From Streptomyces sp. NBC_00554 (GTDB lineage: Bacteria; Actinomycetota; Actinomycetes; Streptomycetales; Streptomycetaceae): a DNA stretch of 64,000 nt. The DNA is taken from positions 5,766,001 to 5,830,000 of the forward strand of contig NZ_CP107799.1 in the NCBI RefSeq assembly GCF_041431135.1, given 5' to 3'. Within the stretch, counting starts at the first letter, position 1; the number at the start of each line of letters is the position of its first letter. Below the pieces are notes generated by a model. The model searched no databases, was not told the DNA's origin, and was given only the letters and a program-made list of their open reading frames with translations. A program made the translations under genes and the position numbers. Shown here one piece after another: positions 51,118 through 59,805 of this stretch.

Positions 51118-52440
51118 TTGAGCACCGCCGCGACCCGCGTCACCGGCCAGGACCACCTCTGGTCGGTGACCGAGCACCTGGAGGACATCCTCGCGACCGT
51201 TCGCCCCCTCGAACCCATCGAGCTGCAGCTCCTCGACGCCCAGGGCTGCGTCCTGGTCGAGGACGTGACGGTGCCGGTCTCCCTGCCGCCGTTCCACAAC
51301 AGCTCGATGGACGGGTACGCGGTGCGGGTCGCGGATGTCGCGGGCGCGAGCGAGGAGTTCCCGGCCGCTCTGACGGTCGTCGGCGATGTCGCGGCGGGCC
51401 AGGCCGAGCTGCTCCACGTGGGCCCCGGCCAGGCCGCCCGCATCATGACGGGCGCCCCGATGCCTCCCGGCGCCGAGGCCGTCGTCCCCGTGGAGTGGAC
51501 CGACGGCGGCCTCGGCGAGGGCCCGGTCTCGGGGATGCGCGCCCACAGCGCGGACCCCGAGGGGGCCTTCGGACAGGTGCAGGTCCACCGCCCGGCCGAG
51601 GCACGCGCGCATGTGCGCGCGAAAGGCAGCGATGTGAGGGCCGGCGACCGCGCTCTCGACGCGGGCACGGTCCTCGGCCCGCCGCAGATCGGCCTGCTCG
51701 CCGCGATCGGCCGCGGCACCGTACGGGTGCGCCCGCGCCCGCGCGTGGTCGTCATGTCCACCGGCAGTGAACTCGTCCAGCCCGACGAGGAGTTGGGCCC
51801 CGGCCAGATCTACGACTCCAACAGCTTCGCCCTCTGCGCCGCCGCTCGCGACGCCGGAGCCATCGCCTACCGGGTGGGCGCGGTCGCCGACGACGCCGAG
51901 ACCCTCCGCGCCACCATCGAGGACCAGCTCATCCGAGCGGACCTGGTGGTCACCACGGGCGGGGTGAGCGTCGGCGCGTACGACGTCGTCAAGGAAGCCC
52001 TCTCCTCCGTCGGAGACGAGGACGAGGAGGGCAGCGGCATCGAGTTCCGAAAGCTCGCCATGCAGCCCGGCAAACCCCAGGGCTTCGGCACCATCGGCCC
52101 CGACCACACCCCGCTGCTCGCCCTCCCGGGCAACCCCGTCTCCTCGTACGTCTCCTTCGAGCTCTTCGTACGCCCCGCGGTCCGCACCCTGATGGGCCTG
52201 ACGGACGTCCACCGCCCGACCGTCCGGGCAGCGCTCGCGACCGACAAGGCACTGACCTCGCCCGCGGGACGCCGGCAGTTCCTGCGCGGGAAGTACGCCG
52301 ACGGCCGGGTGACGCCCGTCGGCGGCGCCGGATCCCACCTGGTCGCGGCCCTCGCACACGCCGACGCACTCATCGTCGTCCCCGAGAACGACACCTCGGT
52401 CGAGCCCGGCACCGAGGTCGACGTGGTCCTGCTCGGCTGA
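51118..52440 (+). CDS. glp: Gephyrin-like MoeA/Glp protein
   Basis: 440 aa from a TTG at 51118, with AGGAG 11 nt upstream, 5 bp after galU. MoeA domains: PPFHNSSMDGYAVRVADVAG, IMTGAPMPPGAEAVVPVEW, and the MPT-binding RVVVMSTGSELVQPDEELGP, then VVTTGGVSVGAYDVVKEAL. MoeA inserts molybdate into molybdopterin-AMP. In Corynebacterium the homologue at this position, Glp, binds FtsZ and the membrane receptor GlpR. The presence of sepX/glpR downstream here supports a division role for this copy. Confidence 0.9.
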   Translation: MSTAATRVTGQDHLWSVTEHLEDILATVRPLEPIELQLLDAQGCVLVEDVTVPVSLPPFHNSSMDGYAVRVADVAGASEEFPAALTVVGDVAAGQAELLHVGPGQAARIMTGAPMPPGAEAVVPVEWTDGGLGEGPVSGMRAHSADPEGAFGQVQVHRPAEARAHVRAKGSDVRAGDRALDAGTVLGPPQIGLLAAIGRGTVRVRPRPRVVVMSTGSELVQPDEELGPGQIYDSNSFALCAAARDAGAIAYRVGAVADDAETLRATIEDQLIRADLVVTTGGVSVGAYDVVKEALSSVGDEDEEGSGIEFRKLAMQPGKPQGFGTIGPDHTPLLALPGNPVSSYVSFELFVRPAVRTLMGLTDVHRPTVRAALATDKALTSPAGRRQFLRGKYADGRVTPVGGAGSHLVAALAHADALIVVPENDTSVEPGTEVDVVLLG

Positions 52441-52501
52441 GCGCCCCGAGTTGGCGGTACCGTGTCGCGCACAACAGGCCCGACCGGGAGCGCCGCAGCA
52501 C

Positions 52502-53014
52502 ATGACAGTTCCAGCCCGGGGGGAGACCCCCGGACCCCATGTACAGGACCGGCTGACGCACATCGACGAGGCGGGCGCCGCCCGCATGGTCGACGTGTCA
52601 GGCAAGGACGTGACCGCGCGCACCGCCCGTGCCAGCGGCCGCGTCCTGGTCTCACCGCGTGTGATCGAGCTGCTGCGCGGCGAGGGCGTCCCCAAGGGCG
52701 ACGCCCTCGCGACCGCGCGCATCGCGGGCATCATGGGCGCCAAGCGCACGCCGGACCTGATCCCGCTGTGCCACCCGTTGTCGGTGTCGGGTGTCAAGCT
52801 TGATCTGTCGGTCACGGACGACGCCGTCGAGATCCTCGCCACCGTGAAGACCACGGACCGTACGGGCGTCGAGATGGAAGCCCTCACCGCGGTCACCGTG
52901 GCGGCCCTCACCGTGATCGACATGGTCAAGGCGGTCGACAAGGGAGCGGTCATCACGGACGTACGCGTGGAGGAGAAGACGGGCGGAAAGTCGGGCCACT
53001 GGAGTCGGGCATGA
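52502..53014 (+). CDS. moaC: Cyclic pyranopterin monophosphate synthase MoaC
   Basis: 170 aa. The motif run LTHIDEAGAARMVDVSGKDV, GKDVTARTARASG, IAGIMGAKRTPDLIPLCHPL and VKTTDRTGVEMEALTAV covers the active-site Lys, His and Asp. It acts after MoaA in the first step of molybdenum-cofactor synthesis. Its stop overlaps the moaB/mog start (ATGA). Confidence 0.95.
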   Translation: MTVPARGETPGPHVQDRLTHIDEAGAARMVDVSGKDVTARTARASGRVLVSPRVIELLRGEGVPKGDALATARIAGIMGAKRTPDLIPLCHPLSVSGVKLDLSVTDDAVEILATVKTTDRTGVEMEALTAVTVAALTVIDMVKAVDKGAVITDVRVEEKTGGKSGHWSRA

Positions 53015-53523
53015 CGGGACCGTCGTACCGTGCCCTTGTGGTCACCGCCTCCAACCGGGCCGCCGCGGGGGTCTACGAGGACAAGGGCGGACCCCTGATC
53101 GCCGCGGGGCTGACCTCGTACGGCTTCGAGGTGGACGGTCCCCGGGTGGTGCCCGACGGTGACCCGGTCGAGGTTGCGCTGCGTGCCGGTGTCGATGCCG
53201 GGTACGACGTCATCGTCACCACCGGCGGCACCGGGATCTCGCCCACCGACAGGACCCCGGAGGCCACGCGTCGTGTTCTCGATCACGAGGTGCCGGGCAT
53301 TCCCGAGGCCATCAGGGCGTTCGGAAGAGAGAAGGTTCCGACGGCGGCGTTGTCCCGGGGGCTCGCCGGAGTCGCGGGACGGACACTGATCGTCAACCTG
53401 CCCGGTTCCTCCGGCGGGGTGAAGGACGGACTGGCCGTTCTGGAGCCTCTGCTGACTCACGCCGTCGACCAGATCCGCGGCGGCGACCACCCCAGACCCA
53501 GCGACACCGGGGGTGTGAGCTGA
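53011..53523 (+). CDS. MoaB/Mog-type molybdopterin adenylyltransferase
   Basis: 170 aa. RALVVTASNRAAAGVYEDKG, DVIVTTGGTGISPTDRTPEA (MPT-binding TGGTG) and VNLPGSSGGVKDGLAVLEPL are the family hallmarks. It adenylates molybdopterin before metal insertion by MoeA. Coupled to moaC by a 4-bp overlap and to the next GNAT gene through its stop codon. Confidence 0.93.
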   Translation: MTGPSYRALVVTASNRAAAGVYEDKGGPLIAAGLTSYGFEVDGPRVVPDGDPVEVALRAGVDAGYDVIVTTGGTGISPTDRTPEATRRVLDHEVPGIPEAIRAFGREKVPTAALSRGLAGVAGRTLIVNLPGSSGGVKDGLAVLEPLLTHAVDQIRGGDHPRPSDTGGVS

Positions 53524-54254
53524 ACAGCCCATCCTGGCCCGTCGAGCTGGTGGACGGCGATGTCGTCCTCCGGCCGATAAAGGTGCGCGACCAGCGGGTC
53601 TGGCGCGAGGTCAACCGGCGCAACCGGGACTGGCTGCGGCCCTGGGAGGCGACCATCCCGCCGCCCACGCCCAGTGGTCCGATCGCGCACCGGCCGACCT
53701 ACCGTCAGATGGTCAGGCACCTGCGCGCCGAGGCCAACGCGGGCCGAATGCTGCCCTTCGTCATCGAATACCAGGGGCGGCTCGTCGGGCAGCTGACGGT
53801 CGCCGGGATCACCTGGGGCTCGATGTGCTCCGGGCACATCGGCTACTGGGTGGACCAGTCGGTGGCGGGGCGCGGAGTGATGCCGACGGCCGTGGCGCTC
53901 GTGACCGACCACTGCTTCCGGACCGTCGGACTGCACCGCATCGAAGTCTGTATTCGCCCCGAGAACGGGCCCAGTCGCAGGGTCGTGGAGAAACTCGGAT
54001 TCCGCGAGGAAGGACTTCGTCCACGTTATCTTCACATCGACGGAGCCTGGCGCGACCATCTTGTCTTCGCACTCACCGCCGAAGAGGTACCGGAGGGGTT
54101 GCTCGGGCGCTGGCAACGGGCGCGCGCGGAGCGGGCGCGCTCCGAACAGGCGCGATTGGACCAGACCAGGCCGGGTCAGATGGGGCACGAACAGGTGCGA
54201 CCCGGGCAGACGGGCGCGCAGAACCCGAGTAAGCCGGGCAACGCGAGTAAATGA
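53520..54254 (+). CDS. RimJ/RimL-like GNAT acetyltransferase
   Basis: About 244 aa if initiated at CTG 53520, which overlaps the moaB stop; the first canonical start is GTG 53550. The upstream start keeps the WPVELVDGDVVLRPI strand typical of homologues. GNAT motifs: acetyl-CoA site YWVDQSVAGRGVMPTAVALV, then HRIEVCIRPENGPSRRVVEK. A 45-residue Arg/Gln/Gly-rich tail follows. In the actinobacterial glp-glpR clusters a rimJ-like gene occupies this place. The substrate is probably a protein N-terminus. Confidence 0.85.
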   Translation: MNSPSWPVELVDGDVVLRPIKVRDQRVWREVNRRNRDWLRPWEATIPPPTPSGPIAHRPTYRQMVRHLRAEANAGRMLPFVIEYQGRLVGQLTVAGITWGSMCSGHIGYWVDQSVAGRGVMPTAVALVTDHCFRTVGLHRIEVCIRPENGPSRRVVEKLGFREEGLRPRYLHIDGAWRDHLVFALTAEEVPEGLLGRWQRARAERARSEQARLDQTRPGQMGHEQVRPGQTGAQNPSKPGNASK

Positions 54255-54427
54255 AATGGGTGTTCGAAATTGATCGCTCGGCGATCGTCTCCGGGCATTA
54301 AATTCGCGGTCCCGGCGGCCTGTTGATCGCATCGGTCACAAAAAAAGCTCGAAATATCAGCCAGATCGTGCGACACACCGGCTCAATTGGCAGATGGCCT
54401 CACGCAAACCCCTCTACCGTGTGAGGC

Positions 54428-55774
54428 GTGAGCAGCAGCGGCCTCATCTACGCAGTCATCGTCGGGGCCTGGGCCGCCTACTTGGTGCCGATGTGGCTCC
54501 GTAGGCAGGACGAGCTGAACGAAGCCCGTCCGACGGAACGCTTCAGCACCGCCATCCGGCTGCTGTCCGGACGGGCGGGCATGGAGCGCCGATACGCCAA
54601 GGACCTGCGGGCGCGCTCCACCGAAGAGGGGGAGCCCAGCGCCGATCCGGCCGGCGTCACCGACTCGGTGGACGTCCGGGCCTTCGCCATGCCCCCGGCC
54701 CAGTCGCAGGCGCCGACCCAACAGCGGCCGCAGGCGCACGCGCAGGCCCGGTCCCGACCGCAGGTGCGGGAGCGGGTTCAGGGGCAGCCGCTGGCTCAGC
54801 CGAAGGCGGATTCGGCGTCGCAGGGCGCGGGCAGACCGGACGCCCAGCACGGGGCACCGGCGCACGCGGCGCAGGCACCGGCGCGCACGGCGCACTCGGC
54901 GCAGACCGCCCCCAGACCCGTACCGAAGCAGTCGGCCAGGCCCAAGTCCGAGCCGGAGCCCAAGTCCGCGTCCCGGCAGACGCCTGCGGCGCGGCGCGCT
55001 TCCTCGGCGGAGGCCGCGGCGCGCGCCCGGCGCTCGAAGGTGCTCGCGCGCCGGCGGCGTACGACGGTGATGCTCTTCATCGCTTTCACGCTCGGCGCGA
55101 TCGTGGCGGCCGTCGGGGGGCTCGCGCTCCTGTGGGCGCCCGGCGTACCGGCCGTGATGCTGAGCGGGTACATCGTGTATCTGCGCACCCACGAACGGCG
55201 CCGCTTCACCTACACGATGGACCGGCGCCGGGCCGAGGCCGCGGCACAGCGGCTGCGGGAACGGCAGCCGCGACGGCGGCAGGCCGTCGACCCCGGGGCC
55301 GACGAGCCGGACGAGGGACCGGAGCCGGCGACCGACCCCGGTCTCTCCGCGCTCGCGGCCGACCGCCGCGCGCTCGTCGAGCAGACCGACCACGCGGAGT
55401 GGGTCGACCAGCAGCGCGAGCGCCAGCAGGGCCCCGGCCGGGGTGACAGCTGGGACCCGGTGCCGGTTCCGCTGCCGACCTATGTGACCGCGCCGGTCGC
55501 GCCCCGGGCCACGTCCAGCGTCGACCTGGGGGCGCCGGACGCGTGGAGTTCCGCGCGGTCCAGCACCGTCGAGCCGAGCGCGCCGGAGGCGGAGCGCGTC
55601 GCCGAGGAGCAGTGCGAGGACGAAGCGGATGCCGACGCCGCGGACTGCGCCGACGGCGACGGTCGCAGCGACGCCCGTCGCGCCGCGTCCGCCCGTCGCG
55701 CCCGCGAGCGTGGCCGCACCCCGTTGTTCGACCAGTACGAGGACGGGGACCGGCCGCGCGCGGCCAACGAGTGA
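54428..55774 (+). CDS. sepX: Divisome membrane protein SepX/GlpR
   Basis: 448 aa. TM1 is at 5-22 (GLIYAVIVGAWAAYLVPMWL), followed by the conserved RRQDELNEARPTERFSTAIR and a Pro/Gln/Ala-rich disordered region. A TM pair lies at 214-236 and 239-253. The C-terminus is charged and disordered, ending TPLFDQYEDGDRPRAANE. This topology and its position downstream of galU-glp-rimJ fit SepX of Streptomyces (needed for cross-wall formation) and GlpR of Corynebacterium (membrane receptor of gephyrin-like Glp). It probably links FtsZ-bound Glp to the membrane. Confidence 0.88.
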   Translation: MSSSGLIYAVIVGAWAAYLVPMWLRRQDELNEARPTERFSTAIRLLSGRAGMERRYAKDLRARSTEEGEPSADPAGVTDSVDVRAFAMPPAQSQAPTQQRPQAHAQARSRPQVRERVQGQPLAQPKADSASQGAGRPDAQHGAPAHAAQAPARTAHSAQTAPRPVPKQSARPKSEPEPKSASRQTPAARRASSAEAAARARRSKVLARRRRTTVMLFIAFTLGAIVAAVGGLALLWAPGVPAVMLSGYIVYLRTHERRRFTYTMDRRRAEAAAQRLRERQPRRRQAVDPGADEPDEGPEPATDPGLSALAADRRALVEQTDHAEWVDQQRERQQGPGRGDSWDPVPVPLPTYVTAPVAPRATSSVDLGAPDAWSSARSSTVEPSAPEAERVAEEQCEDEADADAADCADGDGRSDARRAASARRARERGRTPLFDQYEDGDRPRAANE

Positions 55775-55869
55775 CGGTGCCGTGACGGGCCCTCGGGGCC
55801 ACTGGCTGACCAGCCAGGAACGGATTTCCGGGCACCCTGATGGGGATGCTAGAGTTTCTCTCGTTGCAA

Positions 55870-55943
55870 GGGCCTGTGGCGCAGTCTGGTAGCGCACCTC
55901 GTTCGCATCGAGGGGGTCTGGGGTTCAAATCCCCACAGGTCCA
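55870..55943 (+). tRNA. tRNA-Ala(CGC)
   Basis: Cloverleaf: acceptor GGGCCTG pairs with CAGGTCC and includes the G3-U70 alanine identity pair. Anticodon stem CCTCG/CGAGG with loop TTCGCAT gives anticodon CGC. T-arm GGGGTTCAAATCCCC. CCA is not encoded. Confidence 0.96.
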
Positions 55944-55984
55944 CACTGCGACCTGTTGATGAGTCAGATCGTCAACAGATCTTG

Positions 55985-56019
55985 AAATCCCGCCCAGTTC
56001 ATTGAACTGGGCGGGATTT
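55985..56019. terminator. Terminator between tRNA-Ala and the GNAT gene
   Basis: 16-bp perfect arms (AAATCCCGCCCAGTTC) with loop ATT, ending in a T-run. Serves both the tRNA and the convergent GNAT gene. Confidence 0.92.
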
Positions 56020-56034
56020 CTGTCTGTCGGCCTG

Positions 56035-56514
56035 TCAGTGCAGCGGCTTTGCGAAGCAGCGGCTCATGGGTGAGTCGCGGTAGTGGCCGAACTTGGTGCA
56101 GGGCTCGTAGCCGCTCGATGTGTACAGGGCGATCGCCTCCGGCTGCTCGGTGCCCGTCTCGAGGACCATGCGGGTGCGTCCCGCCGTGCGGGCGTCCGCT
56201 TCCAGTGCGGCCAGGATGCGGCGGGCGAGGCCTAGGCCGCGGGCCTGCGGGACCACGTACATGCGCTTGAGTTCGGCGTCGCCGTCCGAGTAGCCCTCGT
56301 CGTTCTCGTCCTGGGTGCGCCAGCCGCCCGTGGCCACCGGCCGGTCCTGCTCGTCGTACGCGATGAGGTACATGCCCAGCGGCGGCTCGAACATCGTGGC
56401 ATCGAGGGGTGTGACGTCGCCCTCGTCGCCGTAGCGCTCGGCGTATTCGGCCTGTACCTGGTCGTTGAGCTTGACGGCGTCGGGGTGGTCGAAGGGGACC
56501 CGGCGGATATTCAT
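56035..56514 (-). CDS. GNAT acetyltransferase
   Basis: 159 aa from the ATG at 56514 (another ATG 9 bp upstream is possible). Motif A: ELKRMYVVPQARGLGLARRI, then LAALEADARTAGRTRMVLET. C-terminal EAIALYTSSGYEPCTKFGHY. Substrate unknown. Divergent from xthA with 58 bp between starts. Confidence 0.9.
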   Translation of the reverse strand: MNIRRVPFDHPDAVKLNDQVQAEYAERYGDEGDVTPLDATMFEPPLGMYLIAYDEQDRPVATGGWRTQDENDEGYSDGDAELKRMYVVPQARGLGLARRILAALEADARTAGRTRMVLETGTEQPEAIALYTSSGYEPCTKFGHYRDSPMSRCFAKPLH

Positions 56515-56572
56515 GCGAACCATCGTACTTCTATGCGTGGGGTGGGTGGTAGGCATTAAGTATCGTGCCTGG

Positions 56573-57376
56573 GTGCTGACTATTACCTCTGTGAACGTGA
56601 ACGGGCTCCGGGCCGCCGCGAAGAAGGGTTTCGTGGAGTGGCTCGCGGAGACCTCCGCGGATGTGCTGTGCCTCCAGGAGGTGCGCGCCGAGCCGCAGCA
56701 GCTGCCGGACGAGGTCCGCGCGCCCGACGGCTGGCACGTCGTGCATGCGCCCGCCGCCGCCAAGGGGCGCGCGGGCGTGTCCCTGTACACGCGGCGCGAG
56801 CCCGACCGTGTGCAGGTCGGGTTCGGGTCCGAGGAGTTCGACTCCAGCGGGCGGTACGTCGAGGCCGATCTGCCCGGTGTCACCGTCGCCAGCCTCTATC
56901 TGCCGTCGGGCGAGGTCGGGACCGAGCGGCAGGACGAGAAGATCCGGTTCATGGGGGAGTTCCTCGCCTATCTGAAGGGGCTGCGGGAGCGGGCCGCCGC
57001 CGACGGGCGCGAGGTCGTCGTGTGCGGCGACTGGAACATCGCCCACCAGGAGGCCGACCTCAAGAACTGGAAGGCGAACAAGAAGAACTCCGGGTTTCTG
57101 CCCGAGGAGCGGGAGTGGCTGGGGCGGGTCTTCGACGCGGCCGAGGGCGGATACGTCGATGTCGTGCGGGGGCTGCATCCGGACGTGGAGGGGCCGTACT
57201 CGTGGTGGTCGTATCGGGGGCGGGCCTTCGACAACGATTCAGGGTGGAGGATCGACCTGGCTGTCGCTACGGCGGGTCTCGCCGGGCGCGCGGTCAAGGG
57301 GTTTGTGGAGCGGGCCGCCCGGCATGAGGAGCGGTGGTCGGACCACGCTCCCGTGACCGTGGTTTTTGAGACCTGA
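56573..57376 (+). CDS. xthA: Exodeoxyribonuclease III
   Basis: 267 aa. GTG start with a TAAGTAT -10-like element close by, probably leaderless. EEP-nuclease motifs: SVNVNGLRAAAKKGF, LCLQEVRAE (metal-binding Glu), SGRYVEADLPGVTVASLYLP, VVCGDWNIAH, YSWWSYRGRAFDNDSGWRID and WSDHAPVTVVFE (catalytic His). AP endonuclease and 3' exonuclease of base-excision repair. A serine-integrase gene converges on its 3' end. Confidence 0.94.
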   Translation: MLTITSVNVNGLRAAAKKGFVEWLAETSADVLCLQEVRAEPQQLPDEVRAPDGWHVVHAPAAAKGRAGVSLYTRREPDRVQVGFGSEEFDSSGRYVEADLPGVTVASLYLPSGEVGTERQDEKIRFMGEFLAYLKGLRERAAADGREVVVCGDWNIAHQEADLKNWKANKKNSGFLPEEREWLGRVFDAAEGGYVDVVRGLHPDVEGPYSWWSYRGRAFDNDSGWRIDLAVATAGLAGRAVKGFVERAARHEERWSDHAPVTVVFET

Positions 57377-57435
57377 CGGGTGCGGGGCGCGCCGCCCCGG
57401 TCGACATGGCAAGCCCCGCCGAGTCCTCAGTTGCC

Positions 57436-58764
57436 TCACCTCGCGGTGTGACATTCCCCGATCGTGAAGGTCAGGCGCGAGGTATCCGGCCCGGCCAGTC
57501 GACTGGGGCCGCCCCCTGGGCGGCCTTTGCTGACGGTGACCCGGACAGCGCTGAGGAGAAGGTGTTCCCGGGTCACCTCGGCTTCGGCGGTGAGTGTCTG
57601 GAGGTAGCGGTTGACCACGTATTCCTCGAGCCAGTCGGAGCGCATGGCGGCGGGGGCGGGGCATACCTCGCCTCGGGCGGTGGCACGACACGCGTAGTCG
57701 CCGTACGGATACCCCTTCCGCGCGGCGAAGTACATGCGTCCCCCGCAGCCTGCGCAGTGCGCCACCCTGGTGAGCAGGGCGGTGGCCGTCCCGCGCTTGC
57801 TGCGAGTGCCGTTGGAACGTGTCAGAAGGACGTCTTGCAGGGCGCTGAACTCGTCCTCGGTGAGCAGCGGCGGACCGATCAGCACGGGCGCACCCTCGAC
57901 GTTGCGAACGGTCTGTGTCCGGTGCACGCGATGGCCCATCAGTGACGGGCTGCGCAGCACCTTGGACAGGGTTCCGGACGTCCAGCGGAAGTGTTCGAAG
58001 TCGCGTCCGTGACGGCGGCCCCCCAGTGGCCGTCCTTGGAGTTGGGCGTGGCGGTCGCGCGGCACCAGTACACCTGTCTCGTTGAGTTTGCGCGCGATGG
58101 CGAGCAAGGAGTGACCCGCATGCACTTCTTCCACGATCATGCGGACGACAGGTGTGGTTTCGGGATCAGGGGTCAAACACCAGCCGCTGCCGGAAGGGTG
58201 CGACGCCTTTCGGTAGCCGAAGGGGACCAGTCCGCCTCCGTAACGACCGGCCGCACGGAGGGCTTCGTGGCTGTCGGTGAGCCGGTTGGAAATGGTGCGG
58301 GCCTCTTGCTCGGCGGCGTAGGCCAGATCCATGCACCGTCGGATGGTGGCGCTGTCCGCCTGCGGGGTTACCTCGAGCGGGTGCTCTGCCTCAGTCATCC
58401 CGAAGACGAGTGTCCTGTCGTGCTGCCGCCCCCAAGCGATCAACTCGGCCATGTGTGCCACGGATCGGACGGCACGGTCCACGTGGGACCACACGATGGC
58501 GTTGTACTCCTGGGGGTGACGTAGCCACGAGGACAGGGACGGCCTCTCGAACGGGGACGTCTTGCGGGCCGAGATGCCAAGGTCCGATGCCTCGCCGATC
58601 AGCGTGAAGCCGAGCTGCTCGGCGCAGAGTTGGATGGCGGCGCGCTGTCGGCCGGGCGAGGTCGTCACACTCGTCAGGCAGCTCAGGCGCAGGGCCGCGA
58701 GCGCTCCCGGTTGCCCGGCGGAAAGCGAAGTCGGTGGAGCCTGCAGGGAACTAGGCTTGAGCAT
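57436..58764 (-). CDS. Large serine recombinase / integrase
   Basis: 442 aa. GAGGAG lies 8 nt before the ATG. The resolvase-type catalytic domain (about 22-150) has the Ser in LRLSCLTS and Arg residues in VDRAVRS. The recombinase domain (about 170-290) includes GGLVPFGYRKASHP. A zinc ribbon (about 335-375) has CAGCGGRMYF and two more Cys. The coiled-coil end is short, so a C-terminal truncation is possible. Phage or integrative-element integrase; the element may have inserted next to xthA. No second att can be recognised because serine-integrase cores are only 2 bp. Confidence 0.88.
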   Translation of the reverse strand: MLKPSSLQAPPTSLSAGQPGALAALRLSCLTSVTTSPGRQRAAIQLCAEQLGFTLIGEASDLGISARKTSPFERPSLSSWLRHPQEYNAIVWSHVDRAVRSVAHMAELIAWGRQHDRTLVFGMTEAEHPLEVTPQADSATIRRCMDLAYAAEQEARTISNRLTDSHEALRAAGRYGGGLVPFGYRKASHPSGSGWCLTPDPETTPVVRMIVEEVHAGHSLLAIARKLNETGVLVPRDRHAQLQGRPLGGRRHGRDFEHFRWTSGTLSKVLRSPSLMGHRVHRTQTVRNVEGAPVLIGPPLLTEDEFSALQDVLLTRSNGTRSKRGTATALLTRVAHCAGCGGRMYFAARKGYPYGDYACRATARGEVCPAPAAMRSDWLEEYVVNRYLQTLTAEAEVTREHLLLSAVRVTVSKGRPGGGPSRLAGPDTSRLTFTIGECHTAR

Positions 58765-59012
58765 GTTGGCACTCCTCGACAGTGTCGGCCGTGCCCCGGG
58801 GCTGGTAGGACAGCCGCCGGGGTCTATTCGGTCTCACTCTCGGAGTGCGAACTGGTGTCTGTCTTCCGTTGACCGGAAAGTACCTCGATGGTGTGAACGT
58901 TCAGGGTTCTGTCAGCGATCTAGTGAAAACCTGGATGTGGGGCCTCAGCTGTGACCGTGATCGTGAACTAGTCAGAAGTTCGGCTCACACCTCGACGAGG
59001 AGGAAGACCCAC
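58765..59012. other. Region upstream of the integrase
   Basis: No gene seen. Comparatively AT-rich for this window. It should hold the integrase promoter and may contain the attachment site. Confidence 0.4.
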
Positions 59013-59147
59013 ATGAAAGTAGCGAGCGATGGCAGTACGTATGTGATGAGCGGAAGAGACCCAGGTCCTCTCTCGTCCTATGCCGCACGGGTCTCGGCGT
59101 ACCAGGGGAGCCGGTTTCGGGCGCGCTCGCGTAGAAGTTCGCAATAG
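59013..59147 (+). CDS. Candidate small ORF with strong ribosome-binding site
   Basis: 44 aa starting MKVASDGSTYVMSGRDPGPL. GAGGAGGAAGACCCAC precedes the ATG, the best Shine-Dalgarno sequence nearby. The C-terminus is basic and Ser/Arg-rich. It overlaps on the opposite strand with a likely membrane-protein fragment, so at most one of the two is the true coding strand here. Confidence 0.25.
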   Translation: MKVASDGSTYVMSGRDPGPLSSYAARVSAYQGSRFRARSRRSSQ

Positions 59148-59282
59148 CGGAGATGGCGGTGGCCGACGTAGAGCCACGTCGCAGCAAGAGCGAGGCCGAA
59201 GGCGGCGATGAGTCGACCGCCGGAGCCGTGGGGAAGATGAGCATCGGAGCGGACCAGGCGCGAGTTGACGACGTGAGGACGC
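59078..59282 (-). pseudogene. C-terminal fragment of a small membrane protein
   Basis: A minus-strand frame without a start codon reads GGRLIAAFGLALAATWLYVG, then HRHLRYCELLRERARNRLPW and YAETRAA before a TAG at 59080-59078. One hydrophobic helix followed by a charged helix and a P-x-Y-A-E-T box looks like a genuine protein end, and third codon positions are mostly G/C. The 5' part is missing where the SLATT gene begins on the other strand. Too short to have been listed as an open frame. Confidence 0.4.
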
Positions 59283-59286
59283 TGAG

Positions 59287-59763
59287 ATGGCTGAGAACCC
59301 GCAATCTCCGGCTGGGCTTCCGCCGGTGGAGTTGGCCCGCTGGGTTCAGGGTCAGCTCACAGCCGGGATGGAGTGGTCCGAATGCCGCAGAGCGCGTTTC
59401 CGGCGGTCCGCCTCGCTGGTCAAGTTGCTGTCCTTGGCCTTCTCCGTTGCCTCGACAGTCATCCTGGGGCTGCAGGACCTCAACTTCTGGGCCAGTCTGG
59501 CCTTTTCCCTGGGGGCCGTCGGAGTCGCTGTCAATGCGGTTGAACCCTTCTTCAACTGGAGGGCTCGGTGGGTCCTCATGGAGGAGTCGGAGGTCAGGTT
59601 GCGCCGCATCAGAGACGAACTGGATTACCTCCTCGTACGGACGGCGCCCGACCTCATACGCGTCGAGGACGTCGACCCGTTCTTCCAGAGAGCGCAAGAA
59701 GTGTGGGCCGACATCAGTCGCCGATGGCTCGATCAGCGCCATGCGGACCAGCGGGACACCTGA
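59287..59763 (+). CDS. SLATT-domain two-TM protein (DUF4231-like), putative defence effector
   Basis: 158 aa. Two membrane helices (LVKLLSLAFSVASTVILGLQ and FWASLAFSLGAVGVAVNAVE) are followed by a long charged helix with NWRARWVLMEESEVRLRRIR, the arrangement of SMODS/SLOG-associating 2TM effector (SLATT) proteins. These are thought to form membrane pores when a nucleotide-sensing partner is triggered. No SMODS, SLOG or other sensor gene is present beside it, so it is either an orphan or the partner was lost. Confidence 0.7.
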   Translation: MAENPQSPAGLPPVELARWVQGQLTAGMEWSECRRARFRRSASLVKLLSLAFSVASTVILGLQDLNFWASLAFSLGAVGVAVNAVEPFFNWRARWVLMEESEVRLRRIRDELDYLLVRTAPDLIRVEDVDPFFQRAQEVWADISRRWLDQRHADQRDT

Positions 59764-59805
59764 TTCCCCGGCCAGGCCGTGCGGCGCCGGATCCGCGGTG
59801 GTTGC

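Larger units (their letters stand above)
57377..59805. mobile_element. Small mobile remnant between xthA and the MerR gene
   Basis: A serine integrase, a roughly 500-bp non-coding or decayed stretch, a short ORF and a SLATT-domain gene lie between two housekeeping-like loci. The stretch 58,850-59,050 is clearly lower in G+C than the surroundings. Boundaries are approximate. Confidence 0.5.
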
